Origin: Achromobacter spanius
GTDB taxonomy: Bacteria > Pseudomonadota > Gammaproteobacteria > Burkholderiales > Burkholderiaceae_B
NCBI RefSeq assembly: GCF_029637605.1
Contig: NZ_CP121261.1
Span: 5,828,001-5,892,000, forward strand
Direction: 5' to 3'
DNA length: 64,000 nucleotides
Below the pieces are notes generated by a model. The model saw nothing but the letters and a program-made list of their open reading frames with translations, ran no database searches and was not told where the DNA came from. Below, in pieces: positions 26,473 through 36,005 of this stretch (its first letter is position 1; every line of letters begins with the position of its first letter). The translations under genes and the position numbers were made by a program.

Positions 26473-27126
26473 ATGTCAAAAGTCCGCCTTACCCGTGAAC
26501 AAAGCCGAGACCAGACGCGCCAGCGTCTGCTGGACGCTGCGCAATCGGTTTTTCTCAGCAAGGGTTTTGTGGCCGCTAGCGTTGAAGACATCGCCGAACT
26601 GGCGGGATACACCCGCGGGGCCTTCTATTCCAATTTCGGCAGCAAGTCCGAACTTTTCCTGCAATTGCTCAGGCGCGATCACGACAAAGTGATGGCCGAC
26701 ATGCGCGCCATCTTCGAAGCAGGCGAATCGCGCCAGCAAATGGAGGCGCGCGTGCTGGCGTACTACAGCACGCACCACCGCGAAAACGACTGCTTCCTGC
26801 TCTGGATGGAAGGCAAGCTGCAAGCGGCGCGCGACCCGGATTTTCGCGTGGGCTTCACCGACTGCCTGCGTGAGTTGCGCGCGGCCACCACCGAATACGT
26901 GCGTCAGTTTTCCGCCCAGGTCGGCACGCCGCTGCCGCTGCCCGCCGAACAGTTGGCGGTGGGTTTGCTGGCCTTGTCGGACGGCATGCAGTTCAGCTAT
27001 GCCTTCGACCCGCAAGGGGTCAGCCTGGAAATGACCGAAGCCGTGCTGGCGGGCTTTTTCCGCCGCGTGGTGTTTGGCGAGCCATCGCCAGAGACGGCGG
27101 CGGACGCTCAGTCGGACGGCGACTAA
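26473..27126 (+). CDS. TetR/AcrR-family regulator of the divergent efflux pump
   Basis: The 217-residue product has an N-terminal helix-turn-helix typical of the family: RDQTRQRLLDAAQSVFLSKG, VASVEDIAELAGYTRGAFYSNFGSKSELF. The C-terminal helical domain would bind a small ligand. The ribosome site before ATG 26473 is weak, and a possible -10 (TAAACT) ends only about eight bases before the start, so a very short or leaderless message is possible. Likely represses the pump operon at 20442-26346 and itself. Confidence 0.9.
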   Translation: MSKVRLTREQSRDQTRQRLLDAAQSVFLSKGFVAASVEDIAELAGYTRGAFYSNFGSKSELFLQLLRRDHDKVMADMRAIFEAGESRQQMEARVLAYYSTHHRENDCFLLWMEGKLQAARDPDFRVGFTDCLRELRAATTEYVRQFSAQVGTPLPLPAEQLAVGLLALSDGMQFSYAFDPQGVSLEMTEAVLAGFFRRVVFGEPSPETAADAQSDGD

Positions 27127-27345
27127 GCCGGCACCAAGGCGGCACCAAGCCGGCACCAAGGCGGCCAACAGGGCGGTCAGTCCAGACAGCGAAACTCGGC
27201 GATACCCATGATGTATCGCCCGGTACACAATTTTTTGAGATTGTCATCCGCACGCTGGCCGTGATAGTAATACCTGCGGCGCACAGTCGGACTGAGGGGG
27301 ACTGCGCGCCGGATATTTCCACCCTCGGGCGAAAGGAGCTGCTGC

Positions 27346-29316
27346 ATGACTTCAGAAACCCGACCATCCACCATCAATCGACCTGTGTTTTTTCCGGCGG
27401 CCATTTTCACGCTGCTGCTGGTCGGGTTCGCGATTCTTGCGCCCAAGCAGGCGCAGACCGTGTTCGACGCCGTGCAAGGCTGGATCCTGGGCAACGTCAG
27501 TTGGTTCTACATCCTGGTCGTGGCGATTATCTTGCTGGCCGTGGTGTTCCTGGCGGTCAGCCGGTATGGCGACATCAAGCTGGGGCCTGATCACAGCGAA
27601 CCCGATTACCGCAACTTCACCTGGTTTGCGATGCTGTTTTCCGCGGGCATGGGCATCGGCCTGATGTTCTTCGGGGTGGCCGAACCGGTGATGCACTTCA
27701 TGTCGCCGCCCGTGGGCGAAGGCGGCACCGCCATCGCGGCGCGCGAGGCGATGAAGATCACCTTCTTCCACTGGGGCCTGCATGCCTGGGCCATCTACGC
27801 AGTGGTGGCGCTGGTGCTGGCGTTCTTCAGCTATCGGCATGGCTTGCCGCTGACGTTGCGCTCGGCCTTGTATCCGCTGATCGGCAACCGCATCCATGGG
27901 CCGATCGGGCACGCCGTCGACATCTTCGCCATTCTTGGCACCGTGTTGGGCGTGGCGACTTCGCTAGGGCTGGGCGTGGCGCAGATCAACAGCGGGCTGA
28001 ATCACCTGTTCGGCATACCGGTCGGGGTCACGACGCAGATCATCCTGATCATCATCACCTGCGGGCTGGCGACGATATCGGTGGCCAGCGGGCTGGACAA
28101 GGGCATCCGCATCCTGTCCGAAACCAACCTGGTGCTGGCCGCGGTGCTGCTGCTGTTTGTGTTGGTGGTGGGCCCCACCGTGTTTCTGCTTCAGACCTTT
28201 GTTCAGAACACGGGCACGTACCTGTCCGATATCGTCAACAAGACCTTCAACCTGTACGCCTACGAACCCACCGACTGGATCGGCGGCTGGACGCTGTTCT
28301 ATTGGGGCTGGTGGATTGCGTGGTCGCCCTTCGTGGGCATGTTCATTGCACGTATCTCGCGCGGGCGCACCATCCGCGAGTTCGTCACCGGCGTGCTGCT
28401 GGTGCCGGCGGGCTTCACGCTGTTCTGGATGACCGTGTTTGGCGACACCGCCATCCACATGATCCTGGTGGACAAGGTGCAGGGCTTTGCGGAAGTGGTG
28501 GACGCCGATTCCTCGCTGGCCTTGTTCGCCTTTCTTGAGCAACTGCCCTGGAGCGGGCTGCTGTCGATCATTGCCATTGCGATGGTGGCGGTTTTCTTCG
28601 TGACCTCGGCCGACTCGGGGGCGCTGGTGGTTGATTTGCTGGCCTCGGGCGGATCCGACCGCACGCCGGTGTGGCAGCGCATCTTCTGGTCGCTGCTGAT
28701 GGGCGCGGTGGCTATCGCCCTGTTGCTGGCGGATGGGCTGAAAGCCTTGCAGACCGCCACCATCGCCAGTGCGCTGCCGTTCTCGGTCATTTTGCTGTTG
28801 TCCCTGTGGGGCTTGTTCAAGGCGCTGAAGCTGGACGCCACCAAGCGCGGCATCCGCTACCAGTCATTGACCTTGTCGCGCCCCGCGCGCGGTGGGCAGT
28901 CCTGGGAGCGCCGGCTGCGCAACATGGTGATGATGCCGCGCCGTTCGCACGTGCAACGCTTTATCAGCGACGTGGTCCGGCCCGCGCTGGAAGACGTGGC
29001 TGACGAACTGCGCAAGCAGGGCTACGCCGTTGAAGTGCGCGAAAACGAAACTGACGGCAGCGCCGTGCTTGAGGTGTCCCATGGCGAGCACCTGGACTTC
29101 TCGTATGCCGTGCAGCCCGAGGCCTTTGTGCGCCCCAGCCTGACGCCGGACGAGGCCGCCGACGAAGATGAACGCAAGTACTTCCGCGCTGAAGTGCATT
29201 TGCGCGAAGGCGGGCAGGACTACGACATCATGGGCTGGAGCCGAGATGCCGTCATCGGCGACATCCTGGACCAGTACGAACGCCATCGCCATTACCTGCA
29301 CATGGTTCGAACCTGA
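27346..29316 (+). CDS. betT: BCCT-family choline transporter, BetT-like
   Basis: The product is a 656-residue, twelve-helix transporter for quaternary ammonium compounds. BCCT signatures are FAMLFSAGMGIGLMFFGVAEP and the substrate-site Trp-rich stretch FYWGWWIAWSPFVGMFIARIS. A long C-terminal cytoplasmic domain from about residue 510 (RPARGGQSWERRLRNMV onward) matches BetT rather than the shorter glycine-betaine carriers; in BetT this tail senses osmolarity. AAAGGAG precedes the ATG. No betA/betB/betI genes are adjacent. The uptake role is clear; choline versus betaine preference is inferred from length and similarity. Confidence 0.88.
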   Translation: MTSETRPSTINRPVFFPAAIFTLLLVGFAILAPKQAQTVFDAVQGWILGNVSWFYILVVAIILLAVVFLAVSRYGDIKLGPDHSEPDYRNFTWFAMLFSAGMGIGLMFFGVAEPVMHFMSPPVGEGGTAIAAREAMKITFFHWGLHAWAIYAVVALVLAFFSYRHGLPLTLRSALYPLIGNRIHGPIGHAVDIFAILGTVLGVATSLGLGVAQINSGLNHLFGIPVGVTTQIILIIITCGLATISVASGLDKGIRILSETNLVLAAVLLLFVLVVGPTVFLLQTFVQNTGTYLSDIVNKTFNLYAYEPTDWIGGWTLFYWGWWIAWSPFVGMFIARISRGRTIREFVTGVLLVPAGFTLFWMTVFGDTAIHMILVDKVQGFAEVVDADSSLALFAFLEQLPWSGLLSIIAIAMVAVFFVTSADSGALVVDLLASGGSDRTPVWQRIFWSLLMGAVAIALLLADGLKALQTATIASALPFSVILLLSLWGLFKALKLDATKRGIRYQSLTLSRPARGGQSWERRLRNMVMMPRRSHVQRFISDVVRPALEDVADELRKQGYAVEVRENETDGSAVLEVSHGEHLDFSYAVQPEAFVRPSLTPDEAADEDERKYFRAEVHLREGGQDYDIMGWSRDAVIGDILDQYERHRHYLHMVRT

Positions 29317-29349
29317 ACCCCCGCCTTGCCGGAACTTCGCGTCTGACCC

Positions 29350-29381
29350 AAAACCGCCAGCATCGCCTGGCGGTTTTTTTT
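29350..29381 (+). terminator. Rho-independent terminator after betT
   Basis: Stem AAACCGCCAG / CTGGCGGTTT with a short loop and eight T, about 35 bases after the stop codon. Confidence 0.9.
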
Positions 29382-29448
29382 GCCCGATAGCATGGCGCTA
29401 TCCCTTGCATTGCATCGTCCACTTTGACGAACCGAGCCGAATCATGGA

Positions 29449-29472
29449 TTATCCAAGCTTATTCTTGGATAA
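29449..29472. promoter_or_regulatory. Inverted repeat upstream of the MexHI-OpmD-like operon
   Basis: Perfect nine-base arms TTATCCAAG and CTTGGATAA are separated by six bases. The element ends 15 bases before the ATG of the adaptor gene, right where a repressor could cover the promoter or ribosome site. There is no T run after it, so it is not a terminator. The Fe-S regulator encoded at the end of the operon is a candidate ligand (inference). Confidence 0.6.
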
Positions 29473-29487
29473 ATAAAAGAGAGAATC

Positions 29488-30654
29488 ATGAAGGCGAAAT
29501 CTGGGGCATGGGCGGCGGCTATCGCCGTGCTGGTGCTGGCGGTGGCAGGTGGGCTGGCGTGGAAGTACAGCCAGGCGTCGCAGCAGGGCGAATGGGCGAT
29601 GGCACCCGCCAAGGTGGCCGTGGCGCCCGCGGTGCAGGCGGCGTTTCCGATGGCCTTGAGCGGGATCGGGTCCCTGGAGGCGACGCGCCAGGTGCAGGTG
29701 CCGGCGGAAGTGGACGGCCGCGTCACGCAGATCCTTTTCACGGCGGGCCAGCAGGTCAAGGCCGGCCAATTGCTGGTGCAGATGAACGATGCGCCCGAGC
29801 AGGGCGAGCTGGCGCGCCTGCAAGCGCAGGCCCGCAATGCGCGCGCCTTGCTGGAACGCACGCGGCGCCTGGTGCCGCAACAGGCGGCCACGCGGGAACA
29901 GTTGGAGCAGGCGCAGGCGGACTATGACCAAGCCGCCGCCGACATCAAGCGGGTGCAGGCCCTGATCGAGCAAAAGCGGGTCAAGGCGCCCTTTGATGGC
30001 GTGCTGGGTGTGCGGCGCGTCAACCTGGGCCAGTTCGCCCGGGCGGGCGACGCGCTGGTATCGCTGACGGACGCCTCCACCATGTACGCCAACATCACTT
30101 TGCCCGAACAGGCGCTGGGCGCGGTGCGCGCCGGGCAGCCGGTGACGGTGACGGTGGACGCCCACGCCGGACGCGCGTTCGCCGGCCAGGTGACCACAGT
30201 AGAACCACAGGTGGATGCCGGTTCGCGCACGGTGCGCGTGCAAGCCACCTTGGCCAACGCCGACGGGGCGCTTGCGGCCGGCATGTTCGCGCACGGCCGC
30301 ATCGGCCTGCCCGACCGCCCCAATGTGATCACCGTGCCCGAAACCGCCGTCAGCTACAGCGCCTATGGCGATTCCGTGTTCGTGCTGGCGGGCCCCAAGG
30401 CCGACCAGAAAGGCGCTGCCGCCACGGTGCGGCAAGCCTATGTCAAAACCGCCGAACGCGTGGGCGGCCGGGTGGTCGTGACCGAAGGCCTGGAAGCGGG
30501 CGACCAGGTGGTGACGGCGGGCCAACTGCGCCTGCACAACGGCGCGGCGGTTGAAGTCATTCCGTCCGATACCGTTGCGCTGGGCGCGTCTGTACAAACC
30601 CCGGCGCAAACCCCGACGCAAACCGTGGCGCAGGCCCCGGTGCAGGCTGATTGA
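29488..30654 (+). CDS. mexH: MexH-like RND periplasmic adaptor
   Basis: The 388-residue membrane-fusion protein has an uncleaved or cleavable N-terminal hydrophobic segment (AIAVLVLAVAGGLAWKYS). It has lipoyl halves (SLEATRQVQVPAEVDGRVTQ; VKAPFDGVLGVRRVNLGQF) around a coiled-coil hairpin (residues about 100-165). The C-terminus ends in a Gln/Thr/Pro-rich repeat (TPAQTPTQTVAQAPVQ) not usual for MexH. It pairs with the MexI-like permease 16 bases downstream. MexH belongs to the MexGHI-OpmD pump; no mexG is present here. Confidence 0.78.
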   Translation: MKAKSGAWAAAIAVLVLAVAGGLAWKYSQASQQGEWAMAPAKVAVAPAVQAAFPMALSGIGSLEATRQVQVPAEVDGRVTQILFTAGQQVKAGQLLVQMNDAPEQGELARLQAQARNARALLERTRRLVPQQAATREQLEQAQADYDQAAADIKRVQALIEQKRVKAPFDGVLGVRRVNLGQFARAGDALVSLTDASTMYANITLPEQALGAVRAGQPVTVTVDAHAGRAFAGQVTTVEPQVDAGSRTVRVQATLANADGALAAGMFAHGRIGLPDRPNVITVPETAVSYSAYGDSVFVLAGPKADQKGAAATVRQAYVKTAERVGGRVVVTEGLEAGDQVVTAGQLRLHNGAAVEVIPSDTVALGASVQTPAQTPTQTVAQAPVQAD

Positions 30655-30670
30655 CGCGGCGGAGGCAAGC

Positions 30671-33600
30671 ATGACTTTCACCGATCTCTTCGTGCGCCGG
30701 CCGGTGCTGGCCCTGGTGGTCAGCACCCTGATCCTGCTGCTGGGCATCAAGGCGCTAAGCGGCCTGCCGGTGCGGCAGTATCCGCTGACTGAAAGCACCA
30801 CCATCACCATCACCACGCAATACCCGGGCGCATCGCCCGAGCTGATGCAGGGCTTTGTCACGCAACCCATCGCGCAATCCGTGGCCACGGTGGAAGGCAT
30901 CGACTACCTGTCGTCGTCCTCCACCCAGGGCCGCAGCGTCATCACGGTGCGGATGAAGCTGAACGCCGACTCCAACAAGGCCATGACCGAGGTCATGGCC
31001 AAGGTCAACGAGGTCAAGTACCGGCTGCCGCAAGACGTCTACGACCCGGTGCTGGTCAAGTCCGCGGGCGAGGCGACGGCCGTGGCCTATGTGGGCTTCT
31101 CCAGCAGCACGCTGTCATTGGCGGCGCTGACCGATTACCTGTCGCGCGTGGTGCAGCCGCAGTTGTCGTCGATAGACGGCGTGGCCAGCGTGGAACTCTA
31201 CGGCGGGCAAAAGCTGGCGATGCGTGTCTGGCTGGATCCCAACCGTATGGCGGCCCGCGGCATTTCGGCCGGCGAACTGGCAGAGGCGCTGCGCGACAAC
31301 AACGTGCAGGCGGCGCCCGGCCAGGCCAAGGGCCTGTATGTCGTGTCCAACATCCAGGTCAACACCGACCTGGTCAATGTGGCGGAATTCCGCGACCTGG
31401 TCGTCAAGCGCGATGGCGATGCGCTGGTGCGCTTGGGCGATGTGGCCACGGTGGAACTGGGGGCGGCATCCACCGATTCCAGTGGCCTGATGGACGGCGA
31501 ACCGGCCGTCTACTTCGGCCTGAACGCCTCGCCGGTCGGCAACCCGCTGGTTATCGTCAAGCGCTTGCAGGAACTGGTGCCCAACATCAAGCAGAACCTT
31601 CCGCCGGGCACCAGCGTGCAAGTGCCCTTCGAGCTGGCGCGCTTCATCAGCGCGTCCATCGACGGCGTGATGCAAACCCTGCTGGAAGCCATTGCCATCG
31701 TGGTGGTGGTGATCTTTCTTTGCCTGGGCTCGTTGCGCGCGGTGCTGATTCCCGTCGTCACCATTCCGCTGTCCATGTTGGGCGGGGCGGCCATCATGGC
31801 GCTGTTCGGCTTCAGCGTGAACCTGTTGACGCTGCTGGCGATGGTGCTGGCTATCGGCCTGGTGGTGGACGACGCCATCGTGGTGGTGGAAAACGTGCAC
31901 CGGCATATCGAAGAGGGCAAATCGCCCGTGCGGGCGGCGTTGATCGGCGCGCGTGAAGTCGCGGGGCCGGTGATCGCCATGACCATCACGCTGGCCGCGG
32001 TGTATGCGCCCATCGGCCTGATGGGCGGGCTGACCGGGTCGCTCTTCAAGGAGTTCGCCTTTACGCTGGCGGGCGCGGTGGTGGTGTCGGGGGTCATTGC
32101 GCTGACCCTGTCGCCGGTCATGAGTTCGTTTCTGCTGAACAGCCGTGTGTCCGAGGGCTGGATGGCGCGCCGCGCCGAGCACTTCTTTGGCCGCTTGGGC
32201 AACGCCTATGGCAGCGTGCTGGACGTGTCGCTGCGGCATCGTTGGGTGACCGGGCTGATCGCGGTGGCGGTGCTGATCAGCCTGCCGTTCCTGTACAACG
32301 CCGCGCAGCGTGAGCTGGCGCCGGTGGAAGACCAGTCCACCGTGCTGACCGCGATCAAGTCGCCGCAGCATGCCAATATTGATTACGTGGAGAAGTTCGG
32401 CAAGAAGTGGGACGACGTAATGAAGACCGTGCCCGAGCAGAAGGGGCGCTGGCTGATCAACGGATCAGATGGCGTGTCCAACAGCATCGGCGGGGTCGAC
32501 TTCGTGGACTGGCAGGACCGCAAGCGCAGCGCCGACGAGATCCAGGCTCACATGCAGTCGCTGGCCAATCAGGTGGAAGGCAGCAACATCTTCGCGTTCC
32601 AGTTGCCGTCGTTGCCGGGTTCCACCGGCGGCCTGCCGGTGCAGATGGTGCTGATGAGCGCGGCGGATTACCCGGTGGTCTACGAGGCCATGGAAGGCTT
32701 GAAGAAAGCCGCGCGCGAAAGCGGCCTGTTCATGGTGGTGGATAGCGACCTGGACTACAACAACCCCGTGGTGCAGTTGAAGGTGGACCGCGCCAAGGCC
32801 AACAGCCTGGGCGTCACCATGAAAGCCATCGGCGATACGCTGGCGGTGCTGGTGGGCGAAAACTACGTCAACCGCTTCGGCATGGACGGGCGTTCGTATG
32901 ACGTCATTCCGCAAAGCCAGCGCGACCAACGTGTGTCTCCTGAAGCGTTGGCGCAATTCCACGTCAAGAGCGCCAGCGGCGCGCAGGTGCCGTTGTCCAA
33001 CCTGGTCACGGTGTCCATGGGCGTGGAGCCCAATTCGCTGACCCAGTTCAACCAGTTGAATGCCGCCACCTTCCAGGCCATACCGATGCCCGGCGTCACC
33101 ATGGGTGATGCGGTGAAGTTCCTGTCGGCACAGGCGCAGCGCTTGCCCGCCGGCTTCAGCTATGACTGGCAATCGGATGCGCGCCAGTTCAGCCAGGAAG
33201 GCTCGGCGCTGATGATCACCTTTCTCTTTGCCATCATCGTCATCTATCTGGTGCTGGCCGCCCAGTACGAGAGCTTGCGCGACCCCTTCATCATTCTGGT
33301 CAGCGTGCCCATGTCGATTTGCGGCGCGCTGATTCCGCTGGCGCTGGGCATGGCCACCATCAATATCTACACGCAGATCGGCCTGGTGACGTTGATCGGC
33401 CTGATCAGCAAGCACGGCATTTTGATGGTGGAGTTCGCCAACGAGATGCAGCTTAGCCACGGGCTGGATCGGCGCGCGGCGATGGAGCAGGCCGCCCGCA
33501 TTCGGCTGCGTCCCATCTTGATGACAACGGCCGCGATGGTGATGGGGCTGATCCCGCTGCTGTTCGCCACGGGGGCGGGCGCGCATAGCCGCTATAGCCT

Positions 33601-33772
33601 GGGTCTGGTGATTGTGGTGGGGCTGTTGGTGGGCACGCTGTTCACGCTGTTTGTGCTGCCCACCGTGTACACCGTGTTCGCCCGTGACCATCGGGCCGCC
33701 CACGACACGCCGCGAGCGCGTGAATTGTTGACGGCGCAGGCGGAAGACGCCCGTCCGGCGACCACGCATTAA
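30671..33772 (+). CDS. mexI: MexI-like RND efflux permease
   Basis: The 1033-residue proton-driven permease starts MTFTDLFVRRPVLALVVSTL, almost as in Pseudomonas MexI, and keeps IAQSVATVEGIDYLSSSSTQ. The Asp pair for proton relay is at residues 400-401 in LAIGLVVDDAIVVVENVHRH. Twelve helices and the two periplasmic loops are as in the family. GGAGG lies ten bases before the ATG; a longer in-frame extension starting at 30551 overlaps the adaptor gene and is rejected. MexGHI-OpmD exports phenazines, quinolone precursors and some drugs in Pseudomonas; substrates here are unknown. Confidence 0.85.
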   Translation: MTFTDLFVRRPVLALVVSTLILLLGIKALSGLPVRQYPLTESTTITITTQYPGASPELMQGFVTQPIAQSVATVEGIDYLSSSSTQGRSVITVRMKLNADSNKAMTEVMAKVNEVKYRLPQDVYDPVLVKSAGEATAVAYVGFSSSTLSLAALTDYLSRVVQPQLSSIDGVASVELYGGQKLAMRVWLDPNRMAARGISAGELAEALRDNNVQAAPGQAKGLYVVSNIQVNTDLVNVAEFRDLVVKRDGDALVRLGDVATVELGAASTDSSGLMDGEPAVYFGLNASPVGNPLVIVKRLQELVPNIKQNLPPGTSVQVPFELARFISASIDGVMQTLLEAIAIVVVVIFLCLGSLRAVLIPVVTIPLSMLGGAAIMALFGFSVNLLTLLAMVLAIGLVVDDAIVVVENVHRHIEEGKSPVRAALIGAREVAGPVIAMTITLAAVYAPIGLMGGLTGSLFKEFAFTLAGAVVVSGVIALTLSPVMSSFLLNSRVSEGWMARRAEHFFGRLGNAYGSVLDVSLRHRWVTGLIAVAVLISLPFLYNAAQRELAPVEDQSTVLTAIKSPQHANIDYVEKFGKKWDDVMKTVPEQKGRWLINGSDGVSNSIGGVDFVDWQDRKRSADEIQAHMQSLANQVEGSNIFAFQLPSLPGSTGGLPVQMVLMSAADYPVVYEAMEGLKKAARESGLFMVVDSDLDYNNPVVQLKVDRAKANSLGVTMKAIGDTLAVLVGENYVNRFGMDGRSYDVIPQSQRDQRVSPEALAQFHVKSASGAQVPLSNLVTVSMGVEPNSLTQFNQLNAATFQAIPMPGVTMGDAVKFLSAQAQRLPAGFSYDWQSDARQFSQEGSALMITFLFAIIVIYLVLAAQYESLRDPFIILVSVPMSICGALIPLALGMATINIYTQIGLVTLIGLISKHGILMVEFANEMQLSHGLDRRAAMEQAARIRLRPILMTTAAMVMGLIPLLFATGAGAHSRYSLGLVIVVGLLVGTLFTLFVLPTVYTVFARDHRAAHDTPRARELLTAQAEDARPATTH

Positions 33773-33782
33773 GGATGCAACC

Positions 33783-35234
33783 ATGACTCATATACCTCGA
33801 CTCCATCGCATCCGCCGCGCGACGGCTGTATCGATGGCCACCCTGGCGCTGGCGGGCTGCGCTGTCGGCCCTGACTACCAAACACCGCAAGCCGCGCCAG
33901 TGACGCTGGACAGCCCCGAGCAAGCACTGTTTTCCGCCGATCAGGTGCAGCGAACCTGGTGGAAACAACTGCAAGACCCCCAGTTGGACCGCCTTGTGGA
34001 CCTGGCGTTACGCCGCAACCACGACATCCGCATCGCCCAGGCCCGCCTGGCAGAATCCCGCGCGGTGCTGGATGAAAAGGAACTGGACCGCCTGCCCGCC
34101 GTCACGCTGGACGGACGCTACGAGCGCAGCCTGTCGCAAGCCAACGCCGGCGAGGCCGGCCAGCGCAATCTGGCGCAAAGCTACCGGGCGGGCTTTGACG
34201 CCACCTGGGAGCTGGACCTGTTCGGCCGGCTGCGCTACGCGGCGCAAGGCGCGGCGGCGCGCAGCGAAGCGCAAGCGGCGGACCTGGCCCAGACGCGCAT
34301 CGTGGTGGCGGCCGAGGTCGCGCGCAATTACTTCGAACTGCGTGGCGCCGAGCAGCGCCTGGCCGTGGCGCAGGCGAATCTGGACAGCCAGCGCGACAGC
34401 CTCCGTGTAACGCAGGCCCTGGTTGCGGCGGGCCGGGGCGACGAAGGCGACCTGGCCAGCGCGCGCGCCGAACTGGAAACCGTGCAAGCCAGCGTGCCGG
34501 TGCAGGTGACGGCCAAGCGCCTGGCGCGTTACCGGCTGGCGGTGCTGGCGGGGCTGCGGCCGGTGGAACTGGCTGAGCTGGACGCAGGGTCGCCGCTGGC
34601 TCCCTTGGCTGCCCGCCTGCCGATTGGCGACGTGGCGGCCTTGCTGTCGCGCCGGCCAGACGTGGCGGCGGCCGAGCGCAACATGGCGGCTGCCAACGCG
34701 GACGTGGGCGTGGCCACCGCCGAGCTCTATCCGCGCATCGACCTGGGCGGCTTCCTGGGCTTTGTCGCGTTGCGCGGGGCCGACTTCGGGTCGGCCTCAA
34801 GCCGGGCATTCAGCGTGGCGTCCGGCGTAAGCTGGCCTGCCTTGCATCTGCCGACGGCGCTGGCCCGCAAGCGCGCGGCGGTTGCGCGGTCGGAAGGCGT
34901 GGTGGCGCGCTACGAGCAGACGGTGTTGCAGGCGGTGGAAGAACTGGAATCGGCGCTGACTGAATTCGGCCAGACGCAGCAGCGCCTGGGTAACCTAGCG
35001 CAGGCGGCAGCCTATAGCGGCCGCGCGGCCGAGCTTGCGCAACTGCGCTATCGCGAGGGCAGCGCGCCGTATTTGACGGTGCTGGACGCGCAGCGTACGC
35101 TTTTGCGCGCCCAGGACGCCGTGGCGGTGGCCGAAACCGAATCCTATACGCGCCTGGTTGCCCTGTATAAAGCCGTGGGCGGAGGCTGGCAGGCGCCGGG
35201 CCAGGCGGAATCGGCCGAGATCATGGCACCATAG
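33783..35234 (+). CDS. opmD: OpmD-like outer-membrane efflux lipoprotein
   Basis: The 483-residue TolC/NodT-type channel has a lipoprotein signal (ATLALAGC, Cys near residue 26) followed by the canonical AVGPDYQTP. Two structural repeats are visible (WWKQLQDPQLDRLVDLALRR; YEQTVLQAVEELESALTEF), and the hallmark RRPDVAAAERNMAAANADVG is present. It completes the tripartite pump, ten bases after the permease gene. The symbol follows gene order and the MexI match rather than a decisive motif. Confidence 0.82.
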   Translation: MTHIPRLHRIRRATAVSMATLALAGCAVGPDYQTPQAAPVTLDSPEQALFSADQVQRTWWKQLQDPQLDRLVDLALRRNHDIRIAQARLAESRAVLDEKELDRLPAVTLDGRYERSLSQANAGEAGQRNLAQSYRAGFDATWELDLFGRLRYAAQGAAARSEAQAADLAQTRIVVAAEVARNYFELRGAEQRLAVAQANLDSQRDSLRVTQALVAAGRGDEGDLASARAELETVQASVPVQVTAKRLARYRLAVLAGLRPVELAELDAGSPLAPLAARLPIGDVAALLSRRPDVAAAERNMAAANADVGVATAELYPRIDLGGFLGFVALRGADFGSASSRAFSVASGVSWPALHLPTALARKRAAVARSEGVVARYEQTVLQAVEELESALTEFGQTQQRLGNLAQAAAYSGRAAELAQLRYREGSAPYLTVLDAQRTLLRAQDAVAVAETESYTRLVALYKAVGGGWQAPGQAESAEIMAP

Positions 35235-35263
35235 GAACCATCACCCGGAGTATCGAACCCCTC

Positions 35264-35932
35264 ATGTCCGACAGCCTGTCCCACCCCGTCACCTGGATGC
35301 CACATCAGCCGGCGGACCGCGTGCTCATGATCTTGAAGACGCGCGGCCCGCAGTCCACCGCGGTCATCGCGAAGGCCATGGACGTGACCGCCGAGGCCGT
35401 GCGCCAGCAGGTGACGCGCTTGCATGCCGACGGGCTGGTGGACTCCGAAAGCCGCAGTGCGGGGCGCGGCCGGCCTACCCAGATCTGGTTCCTGACCGAG
35501 GCCGGTCATAGCCGTTTTCCCGACACGCACGCCGAAATGACGGTGCAGATGATCGGCGCCGTGCGGCAGGTGTTCGGCGAAGAGGGGGTGGAAAAGCTGA
35601 TTCAGGCGCGCGAGGGCGCGATGCTGGACGGCTACCAGAAGGCGATGGCGGGGGCGCAGGATTTGCAGGCCCGGTTGGAACGCCTGGTGCAGGTGAGGTC
35701 AGCCGAAGGCTATATGGCGGAATTGCGTGCTGACGGTGACGGCTTTTTGTTTATCGAGAACCACTGTCCGATATGTTCGGCGGCCAAGGCCTGTATGGGG
35801 TTTTGCCGGAGCGAGCTGGACCTGTTCCGCAAGGTGTTGGGGGCGGGGGTTAGAGTAGAGCGCGAAGAGCATATTCTTGGCGGGGCGCGGCGGTGTGCTT
35901 ATCGGGTGGGGGTGGGGGCTGGCGTTGATTGA
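35264..35932 (+). CDS. SufR-like Fe-S transcriptional regulator
   Basis: The 222-residue product has an N-terminal winged helix (RVLMILKTRGPQSTAVIAKA, then TAEAVRQQVTRLHADGLV and GRGRPTQIWFLTEAG). The C-terminal half carries five Cys: 168, 171, 177, 181 and 211 (ENHCPICSAAKACMGFCRSE; ARRCAYRV). The Cys168-Cys181-Cys211 arrangement resembles SufR-type regulators that bind an iron-sulphur cluster and respond to redox or iron state. It follows the efflux genes by 29 bases, so it probably belongs to the operon and may control the pump. Its stop codon lies in a REP-like repeat. Confidence 0.78.
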   Translation: MSDSLSHPVTWMPHQPADRVLMILKTRGPQSTAVIAKAMDVTAEAVRQQVTRLHADGLVDSESRSAGRGRPTQIWFLTEAGHSRFPDTHAEMTVQMIGAVRQVFGEEGVEKLIQAREGAMLDGYQKAMAGAQDLQARLERLVQVRSAEGYMAELRADGDGFLFIENHCPICSAAKACMGFCRSELDLFRKVLGAGVRVEREEHILGGARRCAYRVGVGAGVD

Positions 35933-35996
35933 TGGGTTGCGCGCGTTGGGGATCGGGGTTTTTGGGGCGGGGGTTGCGCGCTTCACCCATCCTACG
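35931..35996 (+). repeat. REP-like palindromic repeat, copy 4
   Basis: Begins GATGGGTTGCGCGCG, has GGGGATCGGGGTTT in the middle and ends CGCGCTTCACCCATCCTACG. It starts on the stop codon of the SufR-like gene and matches the copies at 17263-17482, some 18 kb away. Confidence 0.78.
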
Positions 35997-36005
35997 CGGG
36001 CTTAG

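Noticed and set aside
29400..29487. SoxR box upstream of the MexHI-like operon
   Set aside because: No match to the CCTCAAGT-type SoxR palindrome; the inverted repeat present is different in sequence and spacing.
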